Shown here: one piece after another, positions 1 to 10,600 of the stretch
Numbering within the stretch: the stretch's first letter is position 1
Layout: each line of letters begins with the position of its first letter
Assembly (NCBI GenBank): GCA_964036295.1
Contig: OZ038465.1
Location: forward strand, 8,249,167 to 8,313,166
From: Plumapathes pennacea
Lineage: Eukaryota; Cnidaria; Anthozoa; Antipatharia; Myriopathidae
Reading direction: 5' to 3'
Length of the DNA stretch: 64,000 nucleotides
Translations under genes and position numbers: made by a program
The notes under the pieces: generated by a model
What the model was told of the DNA's origin: nothing
The model's database searches: none
What the model saw: the letters and a program-made list of their open reading frames with translations, nothing else

Positions 1-1011
1 ATGTCATGATGACGTAGTTTGATGTGCAAGATAGTACCATACAAATCTTTAATGTGTAAGACTTAATGTATTGGACTCCTAAGAGGCCAGATATCATTCT
101 GTCTGCATATCTAACTTTTTGTGAACAGTTTACTAGCACACTAAAACTAGAAATACTTTTTCTTTGCAGCTTAAAATCTTCATTCAGTATTGAGAGCATA
201 GTACAAACCAAATGGTGTAAAGTGTGTTAGTGTTTTGATAAAAAAAAATGGACATGTATGCACTAGTTTGGATTGTTGTGTACTGCCCCTTCTTCCTCTT
301 AGTCAAAAAATGTAGTTAAAATTCAATTCTGTGCATTCTCATGGTGGTGTAGAGTAGCCTTGGAAGAAGATGCCCTTGTAAGCCTTGCTGGTCACTTTTT
401 GGTAAGTTTAAAATTCTGCCCTTCTGATGGATACCCACAAACGCAGCTTAGAGATTGGGTTGCAATCTTAAATTTAGAAGCGCAATAAAGATATCATTTC
501 CTGGGCCAAGAAAAAGAGGAAAATGATATGTTATGATGAAATGGGTTTAGATTTCACATTTAGTGTTAATGGTAGACAAAGGGAATTTTGTGTTTTAAAA
601 AGGGTTGGATATTTAGATAGCTAACAACATGCACAAGTCCATTCAGCTCATAGCAGCTTATAACTTTTTGAAGCAACTAATAATGATGTTTTTGGGGAGG
701 TCAGAGTTTATCAAGCTTATTTCCCTTCACTTGACACTGAAGATGATTTCCCTTCAGGGAGTTGAAACGTCAGTCATCAACAACAGTCTTCCTGAAGACT
801 ACTGTAATCAGGACGATCACAACCAACGTACATAATTATGTTCAGGACTCCTTTTAGTGAGTACATAGACACCTTAAAGTGTAGGATAGGTGAAAATCAT
901 AAGATTTTATTGACTTCTTTGTTATGTTATAACAAAGCAACAAGCAAAGAACCAAAGTAGCTCAGTTGGTGCAGTGCCAAAATAATTTGACCGAGTTATA
1001 AAAATGTACAA
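1..1011. other. No gene recognised; 3' flank of the L12 gene
   Basis: AT-rich sequence without a convincing coding exon on either strand. It lies downstream of the minus-strand L12 gene and may contain its 3' UTR. The stretch near 700-835 looks like an interspersed repeat and is listed separately. Confidence 0.5.
700..835 (+). repeat. Probable interspersed repeat fragment
   Basis: The stretch around 'gttgaaacgtcagtcatc' followed by 'ctgtaatcaggacgatcac' resembles a dispersed sequence that I recall recurring in cnidarian genomes. Stop codons interrupt the longer readings. The family is not identified, and the call rests on recollection of similar sequence, so it is weak. Confidence 0.3.
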
Positions 1012-3148
1012 TCAGGTTTCGATTTCCACTGTCCCTCCTGCAGCTTCCAGTGACTTCTTTATTTCTTCTGCCTCTTCCTTCTTTACTTTTTCTTTGATGA
1101 CTTGTGGTAGATCTTCTACAAACTTCTTTGCCTGTAAGGAGTAAGGATAGAGTGGTATTTTTGAACTATCATAAATGCATGCTTTTGTCTTTACGGTGAT
1201 CATCTCAAAAATACAGCAAAGTCCAAATATGTTGCATTTTTCTTATGTTTTAGTATTGTACAAACATCTGACATTTTTACATCTATTTTGGGACCAATAT
1301 TAGCCCATCCTCATTCCCAGGCTCTTTCCTACCCAGAAAAGAGCCTGGGAACAAAGATGATATTAGCCCATTTACGACAAGGCAGTGACAGACTGCTAAC
1401 CGGTTTAGAGCTCTTGCCAAATGGTACTCCCAAGTGTGGCCACCATTCAACTGCCATAACAAAAACTCATGCAATCACCTTGTGTCAAACTCTACTTCGA
1501 TTAGGTAGTTGAGTGCGATTGATCTCAGAACAGAAGAGTGATAAACCTTACAAAGAGCACAACTATTCTGCCTCACCTGTACCAAGTTCATGTCAGGCAT
1601 GACAATCTTAACTTGTTTTATGAGCTTTACTTTTGCTGTTGTATCGAAGCCTGTTAACTTGACATTGAACTCTGTGGGTTCCTCTTTGACAGCTGCGGAA
1701 TCATCCTAATGTGCAAGATCACACAAGACAGTGATACTGATAACATTGAATCTTTTACTGCTCATGTCAGCAAAAAGAATCTCACTATCCAAGGAAACAC
1801 ACTGAGATAATTATGCTGCAAAACTCATTAACATAGAGTGAAACCTGTATTAAGCAGACACCTTCGGGACCCAAGCTAGTGTCGGCCCATGGTTCTGATA
1901 AATTGCACCATAATATAGCTAGGGACACAAGTGAGGTGCCCTTTGATTGTGGATTGCTGTTTGACATGGTTTATCACCAATCTTTCACAACAGGCTGTCC
2001 GAAACCAGAAAAGATACTTTTAGAAGTAGACAGTAATCTCATAATCTAATAAAAAATACACTGTAGAAACACCCACTTATTAGAAGGTGTCTGTTTAATA
2101 GGAGGTGGCCCGCTTAATACAGGTTTCAGTGTATCACATGGACTTGCTATCTTCTTAAAAACATAATATACACTTTATTTTTCATTCTTACCTCTGCCGT
2201 AGCAGCAGGGGCTACTGGCATAGCTCCTGTCATCATTGGCACATCTTCAATCTTCAGGGTTTTCTACCAAAGCCAGGAAACAATATTTTATTGACTAATT
2301 TAAAAATAGTCCTCATCTTGCACACAGACAGTAAGGAAGACTTATAGTCAGGGGAATGATCCAGGCTCTGAATAATGCAAAAGGTTAGCTGCATACTGAA
2401 ATAAAATAACATACAGTGTACAGTTCACCCAGCTGGCTGTTTATCAAAAGGAGATGCTTGCCTCTACTGCATCAATCAATATTTAAGCTGTCAACACTCC
2501 TACCCCACAGGCAACCTCTGGCCCTGTGTCCTGGGGGTGTGAAATATATCGTTCCATATAACAAAAAGTCGGCCTGAGGGGGGTGGGGGTGGGGTGGGGA
2601 GGCCGAAACAGCTGGAACTGATCATTGACACAAGTTTGCTCTTGGGGCAAAAGGGTTTAAGGTGATATGCAACCCTAAGGGGAAGGGGTTGGTTGGTAAA
2701 ATGAGTGATTTATAGGGTGAAAGGGTTATGTACAATAGATAATCTACAGTGACTGCAAAAGGGTTGTATATATTGAAAGGTCAACCATCGACTGGAATAT
2801 ATTTGTGATCATCTGATCTTCATCGTTGGAGAAGCGCGATCTAAGTGACTTCGGGAATAGAGCCATGAAAGCGGGCGGGTCAGCCTTGATGCGAACTCGT
2901 GTGCAGAATACCTTTAATAAATCATTCAGTTCAGCTACTTCTATGAGGGTCATCTTCGATATATCATCGACGATATTCTTGATCTTTTCTGGGTACTCTT
3001 TCTGGGAACCATCCGGCTCGGGAGCCGCGAGACTGGAAATCCTGCAAGAGCTGGTCGTCGCGATCGAGCCCCATATTTGCCGCATGCATCGAGAACACCT
3101 TAAAAAAGAACAACAACTGAGCACGCTGTAAGTTACGAAAGAAGCCAT
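1012..3148 (-). CDS. MRPL12: Mitochondrial ribosomal protein L12 (bL12m), complete, 4 coding exons
   Basis: Encodes the stalk protein of the mitochondrial large ribosomal subunit, the bL12 homologue that recruits translation GTPases. Coding exons on the minus strand are 3148-2912, 2263-2192, 1705-1577 and 1131-1012. All junctions are GT-AG and all are phase 0, giving 185 aa; human MRPL12 is about 198 aa. Residues 1-40 form a basic, Ser/Cys-rich presequence suited to mitochondrial import. The N-terminal dimerisation helices follow (TLIEVAELNDLLK, about 67-79), then an Ala/Pro hinge, then the L7/L12 C-terminal domain (FNVKLTGFD...KVKLIKQVK...AKKFVEDLPQVIKEKVKKEEAEEI with the final Gly-Gly turn). 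The start codon opens the first exon about 300 bp from the divergent CLC-7 start. The family call is secure; the short domain lets me check every exon by eye. Confidence 0.93.
1311..1360. repeat. Short inverted repeat (hairpin) in L12 intron 3
   Basis: 'TCATTCCCAGGCTCTTT' is followed by its near-perfect reverse complement 'AAAGAGCCTGGGAACAAAGATGA', with a loop of about 10 bases. It looks like a fragment of a dispersed palindromic repeat. Nothing links it to L12 regulation. Confidence 0.6.
1836..2131. mobile_element. TA-flanked MITE (Tc1/mariner or pogo-like) in L12 intron 2
   Basis: The left end, GTGAAACCTGTATTAAGC, and the right end, GCTTAATACAGGTTTCAGTG, are inverted repeats. Each is flanked by TA (1834-1835 and 2132-2133), the usual target duplication of Tc1/mariner and pogo elements. 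The element is about 296 bp, has no ORF, and carries internal GGTGTCTG/CAGACACC subterminal repeats. It is therefore a non-autonomous MITE. Confidence 0.75.
2578..2599 (+). repeat. G-run tract with G-quadruplex potential
   Basis: Four G runs (6, 5, 4 and 4 G) are separated by single T residues on the plus strand, inside L12 intron 1. The pattern meets the usual G4 rule of four runs of at least three G with short loops. On the L12 sense strand it is C-rich. Confidence 0.6.
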
Positions 3149-3447
3149 GGTGAAGTGTTGTTACTGTTAGATAGCACTTAATACCTCACGCTGCTTTTTG
3201 TAAGACTAGACTCAGATCTTAGAGCAGATGATAGCCTCAGACTCACAGAGCACAGTCGAGCCGCCATCTTTGATTAAGACTGAGCTCTCAATGCATCACG
3301 GGTAAATGTATGACCTTGGGGACAGTCTGGGGACGAAGTCCCAGTCCGTACCGTGAGTCGGAAGTTCAGCAGTGCGAAGTGTGCAACATGTTGGGAAAGG
3401 ATGCAAAGTTTTTGTGGTATTTTAAGAAGGATCTTTAGGTTGTGGTA
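3149..3447. promoter_or_regulatory. Divergent promoter region between L12 and CLC-7 genes
   Basis: Only 299 bp separate the L12 ATG (minus) from the CLC-7 ATG (plus), so both 5' UTRs and core promoters must lie here or overlap. No clear TATA box is seen. GCCGCCATCTT at 3260-3270 matches a YY1 site (AAGATGGCGGC on the minus strand), common in TATA-less housekeeping promoters. A TAG in frame ten bases before the CLC-7 ATG (3436-3438) fixes that start. Confidence 0.6.
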
Positions 3448-6400
3448 ATGAACAGTGGATCTCGTATGTCTCTAAATGAGATGGCTTCTGAAAGGACACC
3501 GCTGTTGGGAGGTAGCAAGAATAGAGAAGACGATGCTGAGGTATACGTTCGTGTTCAAAATATGAGCTGAGTGTAGTTTCAGTTTCTGTATTCAAATTGA
3601 CCTTCTTTTTCAGTCTTCTGAAGCGCGGGTCCACATAAAGCGAGAAAGGAGAGAGACGGAAGAATCAGAGGCTGAAGTGGAGGTTAGAAATTGCCTTGCG
3701 TTTCTCTGGTATTGTACTGTCAGTTGATATTATTTTTATAAGTTATAATTCCATACTCGTTAGATTTCCTCTGAACGTTTCATTATAATAAACTGCAGAG
3801 AACTTTCAGTCGTTCCAGCGGCGAGCCAGGAAGCCTGCAGAAGATATTGACTAAATATGAGGTAAGGGCAAAGTCTGAATACATTTTGTTGTCCCGTGCC
3901 TTGAGGTCAGCGAAAAAATAGAAGTACGTGCAATAAAGAGCATGATAACTATTTCCCTCTGGGAGTTCTTTGGGGAGCATGTATTTTGAACCCATGGCCA
4001 AGAAAAGGAAATGAAGTGTATACTTTAGCTGCCACAAACTGGCTGATGGTTGATTGGTTGATCTACAATCAACCAAGCATTGGTCCACCATTGGTCCACC
4101 ATTAATTGTTGACAAACAGTCAATTGACTATCGATCCATGAACGGTCGACTGCCTTTGATGATTGGTTGATAGAGAAGATACCTCTGATTGTCTCGCTGA
4201 CAGTCAGTCAACAATCGATGAGACAGTGGACTGTCAGTCAACAGTTGCCTTACCATCAGGTGGACGTCAACTGACCGTACTGAAAGAAAGATGAGTTAAC
4301 ATAATTCTGACATTTTTTACATAGTAACGAAGGAGCTTATTTATGAAAGTCACACATAACTGATGGTCAGGTGACTGTTGGCCAAATACCAGTACAGTCT
4401 TTTGATAGTTGGCCAATCATCGACTGACTATCACCACAGCTGATGTGATATTCGAATGTCAGCTGACATGAGATCAATGGTTGATCAACTTTTGGTCAAG
4501 TGTTGATAGACATTCGATTGACTGACAGTCAGTTGACTGTCTAGAGACAGTCAACTAATGGTCTTTTAACTGTCAGTTGATTGTCGGTTCATGGCAGCTA
4601 AAGTATGCTCGATCCCATTTTTATTTATTTATTTTTAATATGACATAATAATTTTAATTATTATTTTGTTATTATTATTTATGACCCATCAAATATTTCC
4701 TCCCGCACGTGATTGGTAGAATCGTGACACGTGACCGAATAACCTCCACCTGGCAAACTATTGATGTTTATGGACAATATCCGAACACAATTTTAAATAG
4801 TAATCACAAAAAACCATTATGAGATGACTACCGAGGAGGACATCAATGGGTCATTCCACGGTATTTTGGTACCTCAACATCAGATTCTAAATTTTCACAA
4901 ATAACCCTAAATTGGCAAGGAAAGTGTAGATAAGAGTCTGAAGTTTACTTTGTCAACAATGGTTCGCAACTCCATAGCGGCAATGTTGCATAAATTAGAA
5001 TTAATTATAGAAAAAGGTGAAATGACTGTCGCGGAGACGACAAACAATTTGTTTGCTTAAAAGAGAATGAAAACATAAAATTCTGAAAAAGGCCTGTGGA
5101 CATGATGTGCCACTGGCCCTTATTTTAAAACTGCTGTTTCAAAGTGGATCTTGTATCTTAGCTATGAGTTATGGGCATTCCATTTGCAAAGTGTCGTCTC
5201 CGCGACGTTTTTGGACCTTAAAGTTTTTATCACAGCTGACTAGATAATCAGATTTGGTTCAAAGTTTTATAAGTTCTAATTAACAACCAGGGGTAAGCTG
5301 TGCCATATCAAAACTTTCTGAATTTTTTATTGTCAGGGTGAAATCTAGTATTCATTTTCTGTCGCGGAGACGACATTTCTGTCACGGAGACTACATCCAA
5401 TCGAGATAAACTAAAAATGTGCCATGATATTATTACCAAACTCAAAATTTTTATTTATTTATGGCTTTTCCTGAAGCAGGGTTACAAGTTATGGTAGAAA
5501 TCAGTGCATTCTGTGTGGTTATTGCTTCACTAAGCAGTAATTCAGCACCAGTCCTAATGTACTCGGCCAGCATATAGAAGACTGGAACTAACAAGGTTCT
5601 GAGCATGTGCAGTTCATATTCCTAATGAATTGTGGGTAGCTATTTAGCTTACAAGCTTTGAAAGGTCTGTAAAGCATGTCCACAAGTTAAATTCTATCTG
5701 TAGTGAGTATGTCTAGCAGTGCTGAAAGGACTAGGAGATTTAGAGAGAAGTTGAAAAGTGATGAGGAGAAACTGGAAGCCTATAGGAGAAAAGATAGAGA
5801 GAGGAAGGCAAACCAGTATACCAAATCTAAATCTAAAATGTCTGTAAATGAGAAGGCACTGTTAAGGAGGAAGAAAACGGAGAGCCAAAGATGCTACAGA
5901 GAGAGAAAGAAAGCTGAAAGCTCAAGTATGGCTAATAGATCTGCCAAGAAATGCCTTGCTGCAGATTTCAATTGCAGGGCAATGGCCCATTTGAGATTTC
6001 AGATCTTGAGGAATTGCAGTCTATTTTCCGTTCAGTTAGTAAAAGGGGCCATTAACTCAGTCAGAGCAGCCAGCCATTGTACATGTACTTTATTAGTACA
6101 GCTGAGGTAGTTCAAATACCAAGCTAATTAGTATTGGCGATCATACGCCCAGTTTGAACACATGTACAATTTGATTGAACTCTTTTGGAGTCTGCATATA
6201 CATGAACAGGTTTAGAAGCTGTTGCATTTGCTGCCATTTTTTGTCATCAGAGATGATAGTTTAATAGATATTTTGCTGGGTACACCTAAGTTAGTCTTCT
6301 TGTGGGACACTTCTGCAGTGTTGATATTTTGTTGCTATTAAATATTGATTATGCATCTATGAGGTGCATATGCTATTTCAAGTTGATAGGTTGTTCAAAT

Positions 6401-7587
6401 TGTTTCATTTGAAAAGCATTTTGCTGTGATTGTATTGATGGTACCTAATGTCGTCTCCGCGACGTCGTCTCCACGACGTCGTCTCCGCGACAGGAACAGT
6501 GTTCAGAATTGCTGAATATTTATTGGACCAAAGTTATTCAACAAAATCCTAATGTCATTTTAATAAACTAGGAGAGTACCTGTTAACTTGAATCAAGAAG
6601 GCTTTTCAAATTCATTTCAGATTCAGAGCATTTCGGATTTGAAGTCTGCGCTTTCAAAATGAGGGATTTTTTGTGTCGTCTCCGCGACAGCTATTTAATT
6701 TGACATAGGCTCAAACCTTTGTGATGCAGAGTGAATTACAACATTGCTATGAATAGCTCTAATGGACATCTATCATATCAGAGTAGAATGAATTTCCTGT
6801 GCAATTTATCTTTCTAGCTATGGCAGAGTTAAATGTCTCTGAATGTCGTCTCCGCGACGGCGGAATACTGTGGAATGACCCCAATTCATCTGTCGAAAAA
6901 GCAGTTGCAGAAAACACCAAAGAGCTTCACAGTCCTTGCACCATTATTTGCGCTGCGAGAGGAAATAGTTGAAGGATAATAAAAACAATAAACTACTTTT
7001 GGCTTTGGAAATATGCACAGATAATTGTCCTTGGACATTATCTGTTCCTCGAAGCTCACAGATCGCTTCTCGGAACAGATAATATCCTCGGACAATTATC
7101 CATGCATATTTCCTTGTCAAAAGTAGTTTATTGTTTATATATTGGGTTGGGAATTTGTAGGGTTTATGACATTTCCTGGCATTGTACTATAGGTACTATT
7201 AAAGAATTTGGCTTTATTTAATCTATTGACTTTGTTTATAACTGTTCTGCTTTTCTTTTTTAGAGTCTCAACTATGATACACCAGAAAATAACTTGTACC
7301 AGAGGGAACAGAAGTCATACACCCCAAAGGTTAGTGGCTTGTTGAGATGTGTCAGTTTGAATGTATAGCAACTTACTACAACACTCATTTTTTCAACACA
7401 ATAAATTAAAATACTGCCAGTTTCAAATTATAGTAGAGCTTAATTTGAATAACTGCACATTGGTTATACTGGACCATGGAAGCTTGCATTATAATCAGGA
7501 TTGAAGTTACCCAACCCATTTATTAGAAACTGTTGAGTGATGTAGTGAGAACATAATTTTAATAATTAATAATAATTAATAATAATA

Positions 7588-7630
<43 letters not shown>

Positions 7631-10600
7631 TAAAATTATTAGATAGTTCACAGTCCTTGATCATTCTTTTTGCATATACTGTGTAGCTGTTCTATTCTAT
7701 AATTATTATATACCAGTATTACATGTGTACATGGTATAATTAATAACCCCCATGATCAAGATACAAATTACTTTCATATCATAATATTTAGACCTGGTTA
7801 TGTTCTTGTTGTAGGATATCATTCGTATTGACATAAACAGATGGGTGATCATGCTGCTGATTGGCATTCTCACTGCCTTAATTGCTGTCGCAATTGACAT
7901 CTTGATCACTTTACTCTCTGGTTGGAAATACAGTGTAATCAAGAAATGTATCCTTTGTGATTGTGGATGTGTCCAGTGTATGATGCAGGCAGAATAATGG
8001 ATCTGTTTTCATTTCTTGCTAGTTTTGTTGTTGTTGTTGTTGTTGTTGTTTTGTTTTGTTTTGTTTTTCAAGAGGAAGCTAGTGGAGACCTGCTGATTTG
8101 CCTGGGACTAGCTGTACAGCCACACCTCATCTCCTGCTCCTGTCTACTCGTGTCAATCTTCCACCACTGCAGAGCTACCAACCCCCAAAAATTTTCATGC
8201 AGATTTTGACCAGGGTTCTGGGGCCCACCCAGTCAAAGGGCATGGTAGGAGAGGTATAGGGTGGGACTGGGGTTGACAGGTGAACTACGTCCCTTTTCAG
8301 AGCCAAAGAACTGCATACGCAGGTGAGATGCTCATGTGTGAGACTGCTGTGCAAAGTGGGAGAGTTGGTAGGTCTGTCACTATTTCTGATCTCCTAATTT
8401 TCCAGCCATTTTTTATTGACTTTGTTCTTTAAATGATGGAGCCTTTTTCAGATGACAGCCAAAAATAAGTTTGTCTGAATGCTTTGGTTTTTGCTATTCT
8501 TTCTGATTGTTCCAAACAAGTTTGGCAACACTCATGGAGGCTGATCAGGAACTAAAGCAAAAACATGTCACATTTTCATTGGTGTATGAATCCTTAACAT
8601 TATCAGTCATTGATCAGTGCACCAGTGGAAACTGCATGGCAGCACCCTTCTCTCTGTGGGTTGCAATGGATGTCTTATTTGTCAGTGTGGCTGCCTTTTT
8701 GGTAATCTATATAGAGGTATGTACTGTGCTCTATAATACTAGTTAGAGGATAGGATAATGCTTCCTTGAAAGAGAAAGTCTACAAACCGCTATACTGTAT
8801 GTAAACAGATTGGTTATAGTGCACAGTTTAGTTATTTACATTCTCAATATAGTGTTTCTCAATGTTACATGTAGATACAATAAAACATTATATGACTGCC
8901 ACAGACATGTATGATCATGGTAAAGGTGATAGAGATTGCTTTTGGCTTCAGAAATATTGTGTACATACTATGTCCAAAGACAAAATTCAGGACTAAAATT
9001 TTTGTTCTTGAAGCCAGAATTATTAGTTGCTTACCTGTCAGTTGTTTTATTGTTATATTTATATTTTGTTTGTTTGTTTGTGGCAGCCTGTTGCAGCTGG
9101 TAGTGGCATTCCACAAATCAAGTGTTATCTGAATGGGGTCAAAGTGCCTCATGTGGTCAGACTCAAGGTTTGTACTTTCCTTGTCTCCTTTGAGCGTCTC
9201 ATCGTTAATATGTTGTTAATATATTTTTTGTGCTTTTGAAATATTTTGTGCAATGTATAATGCAAAAACTATGGAGCTCAGAGCTACAATATTTAAACCA
9301 AGTCTGCCAACTGTCTTGCATCTGTTCCTAATGTCTCTTGCTCTCTCATTAACTTGAATCAATTTCCTGCCACCATGCCTAATGTCCAATCCAACAAAGT
9401 CACATATAATAGTTTTATGTGATGTAGTAGCTAGAAGATACTGGTGACCTTTTGATATGAATGAGTGTGGCCCAGAAAATTTGTTGAGGTTGGCTTCTGA
9501 AGAACAACACAAAAAGTCTTTGCCACTTCTATATCACAGACCCTGATGACTAAAGCTATTGGCGTGGTCTTCTCTGTGGCTGGAGGGCTTGCTTGTGGTA
9601 AGGAAGGCCCCATGATCCATTCAGGAGCGGTAATTGCTGCAGGGATTTCCCAAGGCAGATCCACAACATTCAACAAAGATTTCCATATCTGGGAGTATTT
9701 CAGAACTGACCATGAGAAGAGAGACTTTGTGTCAGCAGGTGCAGCAGCAGGGGTAGCGGCGGCATTTGGTGCCCCAGTAGGTAAGGAAAAATTACACATC
9801 TACAAGTCAAGTCCACTTCCATGGCCTCTCAAAAATTGAATGTATGGGTGATGCAGTGAGAACTGATATATAATAGCCATTGTGATATTATATCTCTGGA
9901 GGAAACTAAAGATTCCTAATTAAACTTGATCACTGTTGGAAGTGGAAAAAGCAGAGTTCAGCAGCGTACATGCACCTAACACCTTGTCTTCAATACCTGG
10001 AGTCAATCTAAAAATCCAGTGCTGCTCAAGTTAATTAAGTGGAAGGCACTAAATAACATTCAGTCATCACATTTCACCCAAAAATCTGGTGCAAATATTG
10101 TATTTTTAGAGCTGCCTACACATTTTATCTATATTATTCTATTTTTCTTTTGGTGATATAAACCTCTGTCTCGCAGGTTACATACTATCTCTTAAACCAG
10201 CCTGAAATGTCAGTCATCTCCTCTGAGGGCTAAGGAGACAACTGACATTTCAAGCATGGGTTAAACAGTTTAAATTAGTAAATATGTACGTTTTTGTTGG
10301 AGATCTGACAGATACCTTTTTATGTTTTGTTATTTTTCAAGGTGGGGTTCTTTTTAGTTTAGAGGAAGGAGCAAGTTTTTGGAACCAGAGCCTGACATGG
10401 AGGATGTTTTTTGCCTCCATGATTTCCACTTTCACTTTGAATTTTTCTCTCTCTGCCTACTATGGTGACATTGGGGACCTCTCAAACCCTGGACTCATTA
10501 ACTTTGGCTCATTTCAGGTCAGTCATTGGAAAACACAAAATATCAAAACTGCTTCATCTATGCATGTTTTTTGTTGAGCAAATAGAGTGAAAGTAAGTCC

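Larger units (their letters stand above)
4848..6881. mobile_element. 2.03-kb DNA transposon with TIRs and CAAT target duplication
   Basis: The left end GGGTCATTCCACGGTAT and the right end ATACTGTGGAATGACCC are inverted repeats, with one mismatch in 17. CAAT flanks both ends (4844-4847 and 6882-6885). The related repeat at 18946-19327 carries the uninterrupted site (GGAGGACATCAATTTATTGG read on its complement), which confirms the boundaries. Inside are nine copies of GTCGTCTCCGCGAC and one basic ORF. The superfamily is not recognised: a 4-bp target duplication and these ends do not let me choose one. Confidence 0.85.
4715..7137. mobile_element. Dispersed palindromic element split by a nested transposon
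   Basis: Homologous to 18946-19327 in the opposite orientation. Without the 2034-bp element inside it, plus one 4-bp duplication, it would be about 385 bp. Shared stretches include GAATCGTGACACGTGACCG at one end, GAGATGACTACCGAGGAGG in the middle, and the long palindrome ending near 7137. It lies in CLC-7 intron 3. It has no ORF of its own, and the family is not recognised. Confidence 0.7.

Noticed and set aside
955..978. tRNA-like A box (GTAGCTCAGTTGGTGCAGTGCC)
   Set aside because: The A-box consensus matches, but no B box (GGTTCGANTCC) or acceptor stem follows. At most a decayed tRNA-derived SINE head.
6450..6491. Three head-to-tail 14-mers, considered as a CRISPR-like array
   Set aside because: There are no spacers between the copies, the genome is eukaryotic, and the copies belong to a TIR transposon.
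8521..8606. Earlier acceptor (AAACAAG at 8514-8520) for CLC-7 exon 6
   Set aside because: Joined to the donor at 7947 it runs into a stop after a few codons, and it adds sequence not found in CLC-7 proteins; the U12 acceptor at 8606 fits both frame and family.
9216..9512. Minus-strand ORF with [18 protein letters not shown] in CLC-7 intron 7
   Set aside because: No family recognised and no start or splice context; intronic noise or a very old insertion.
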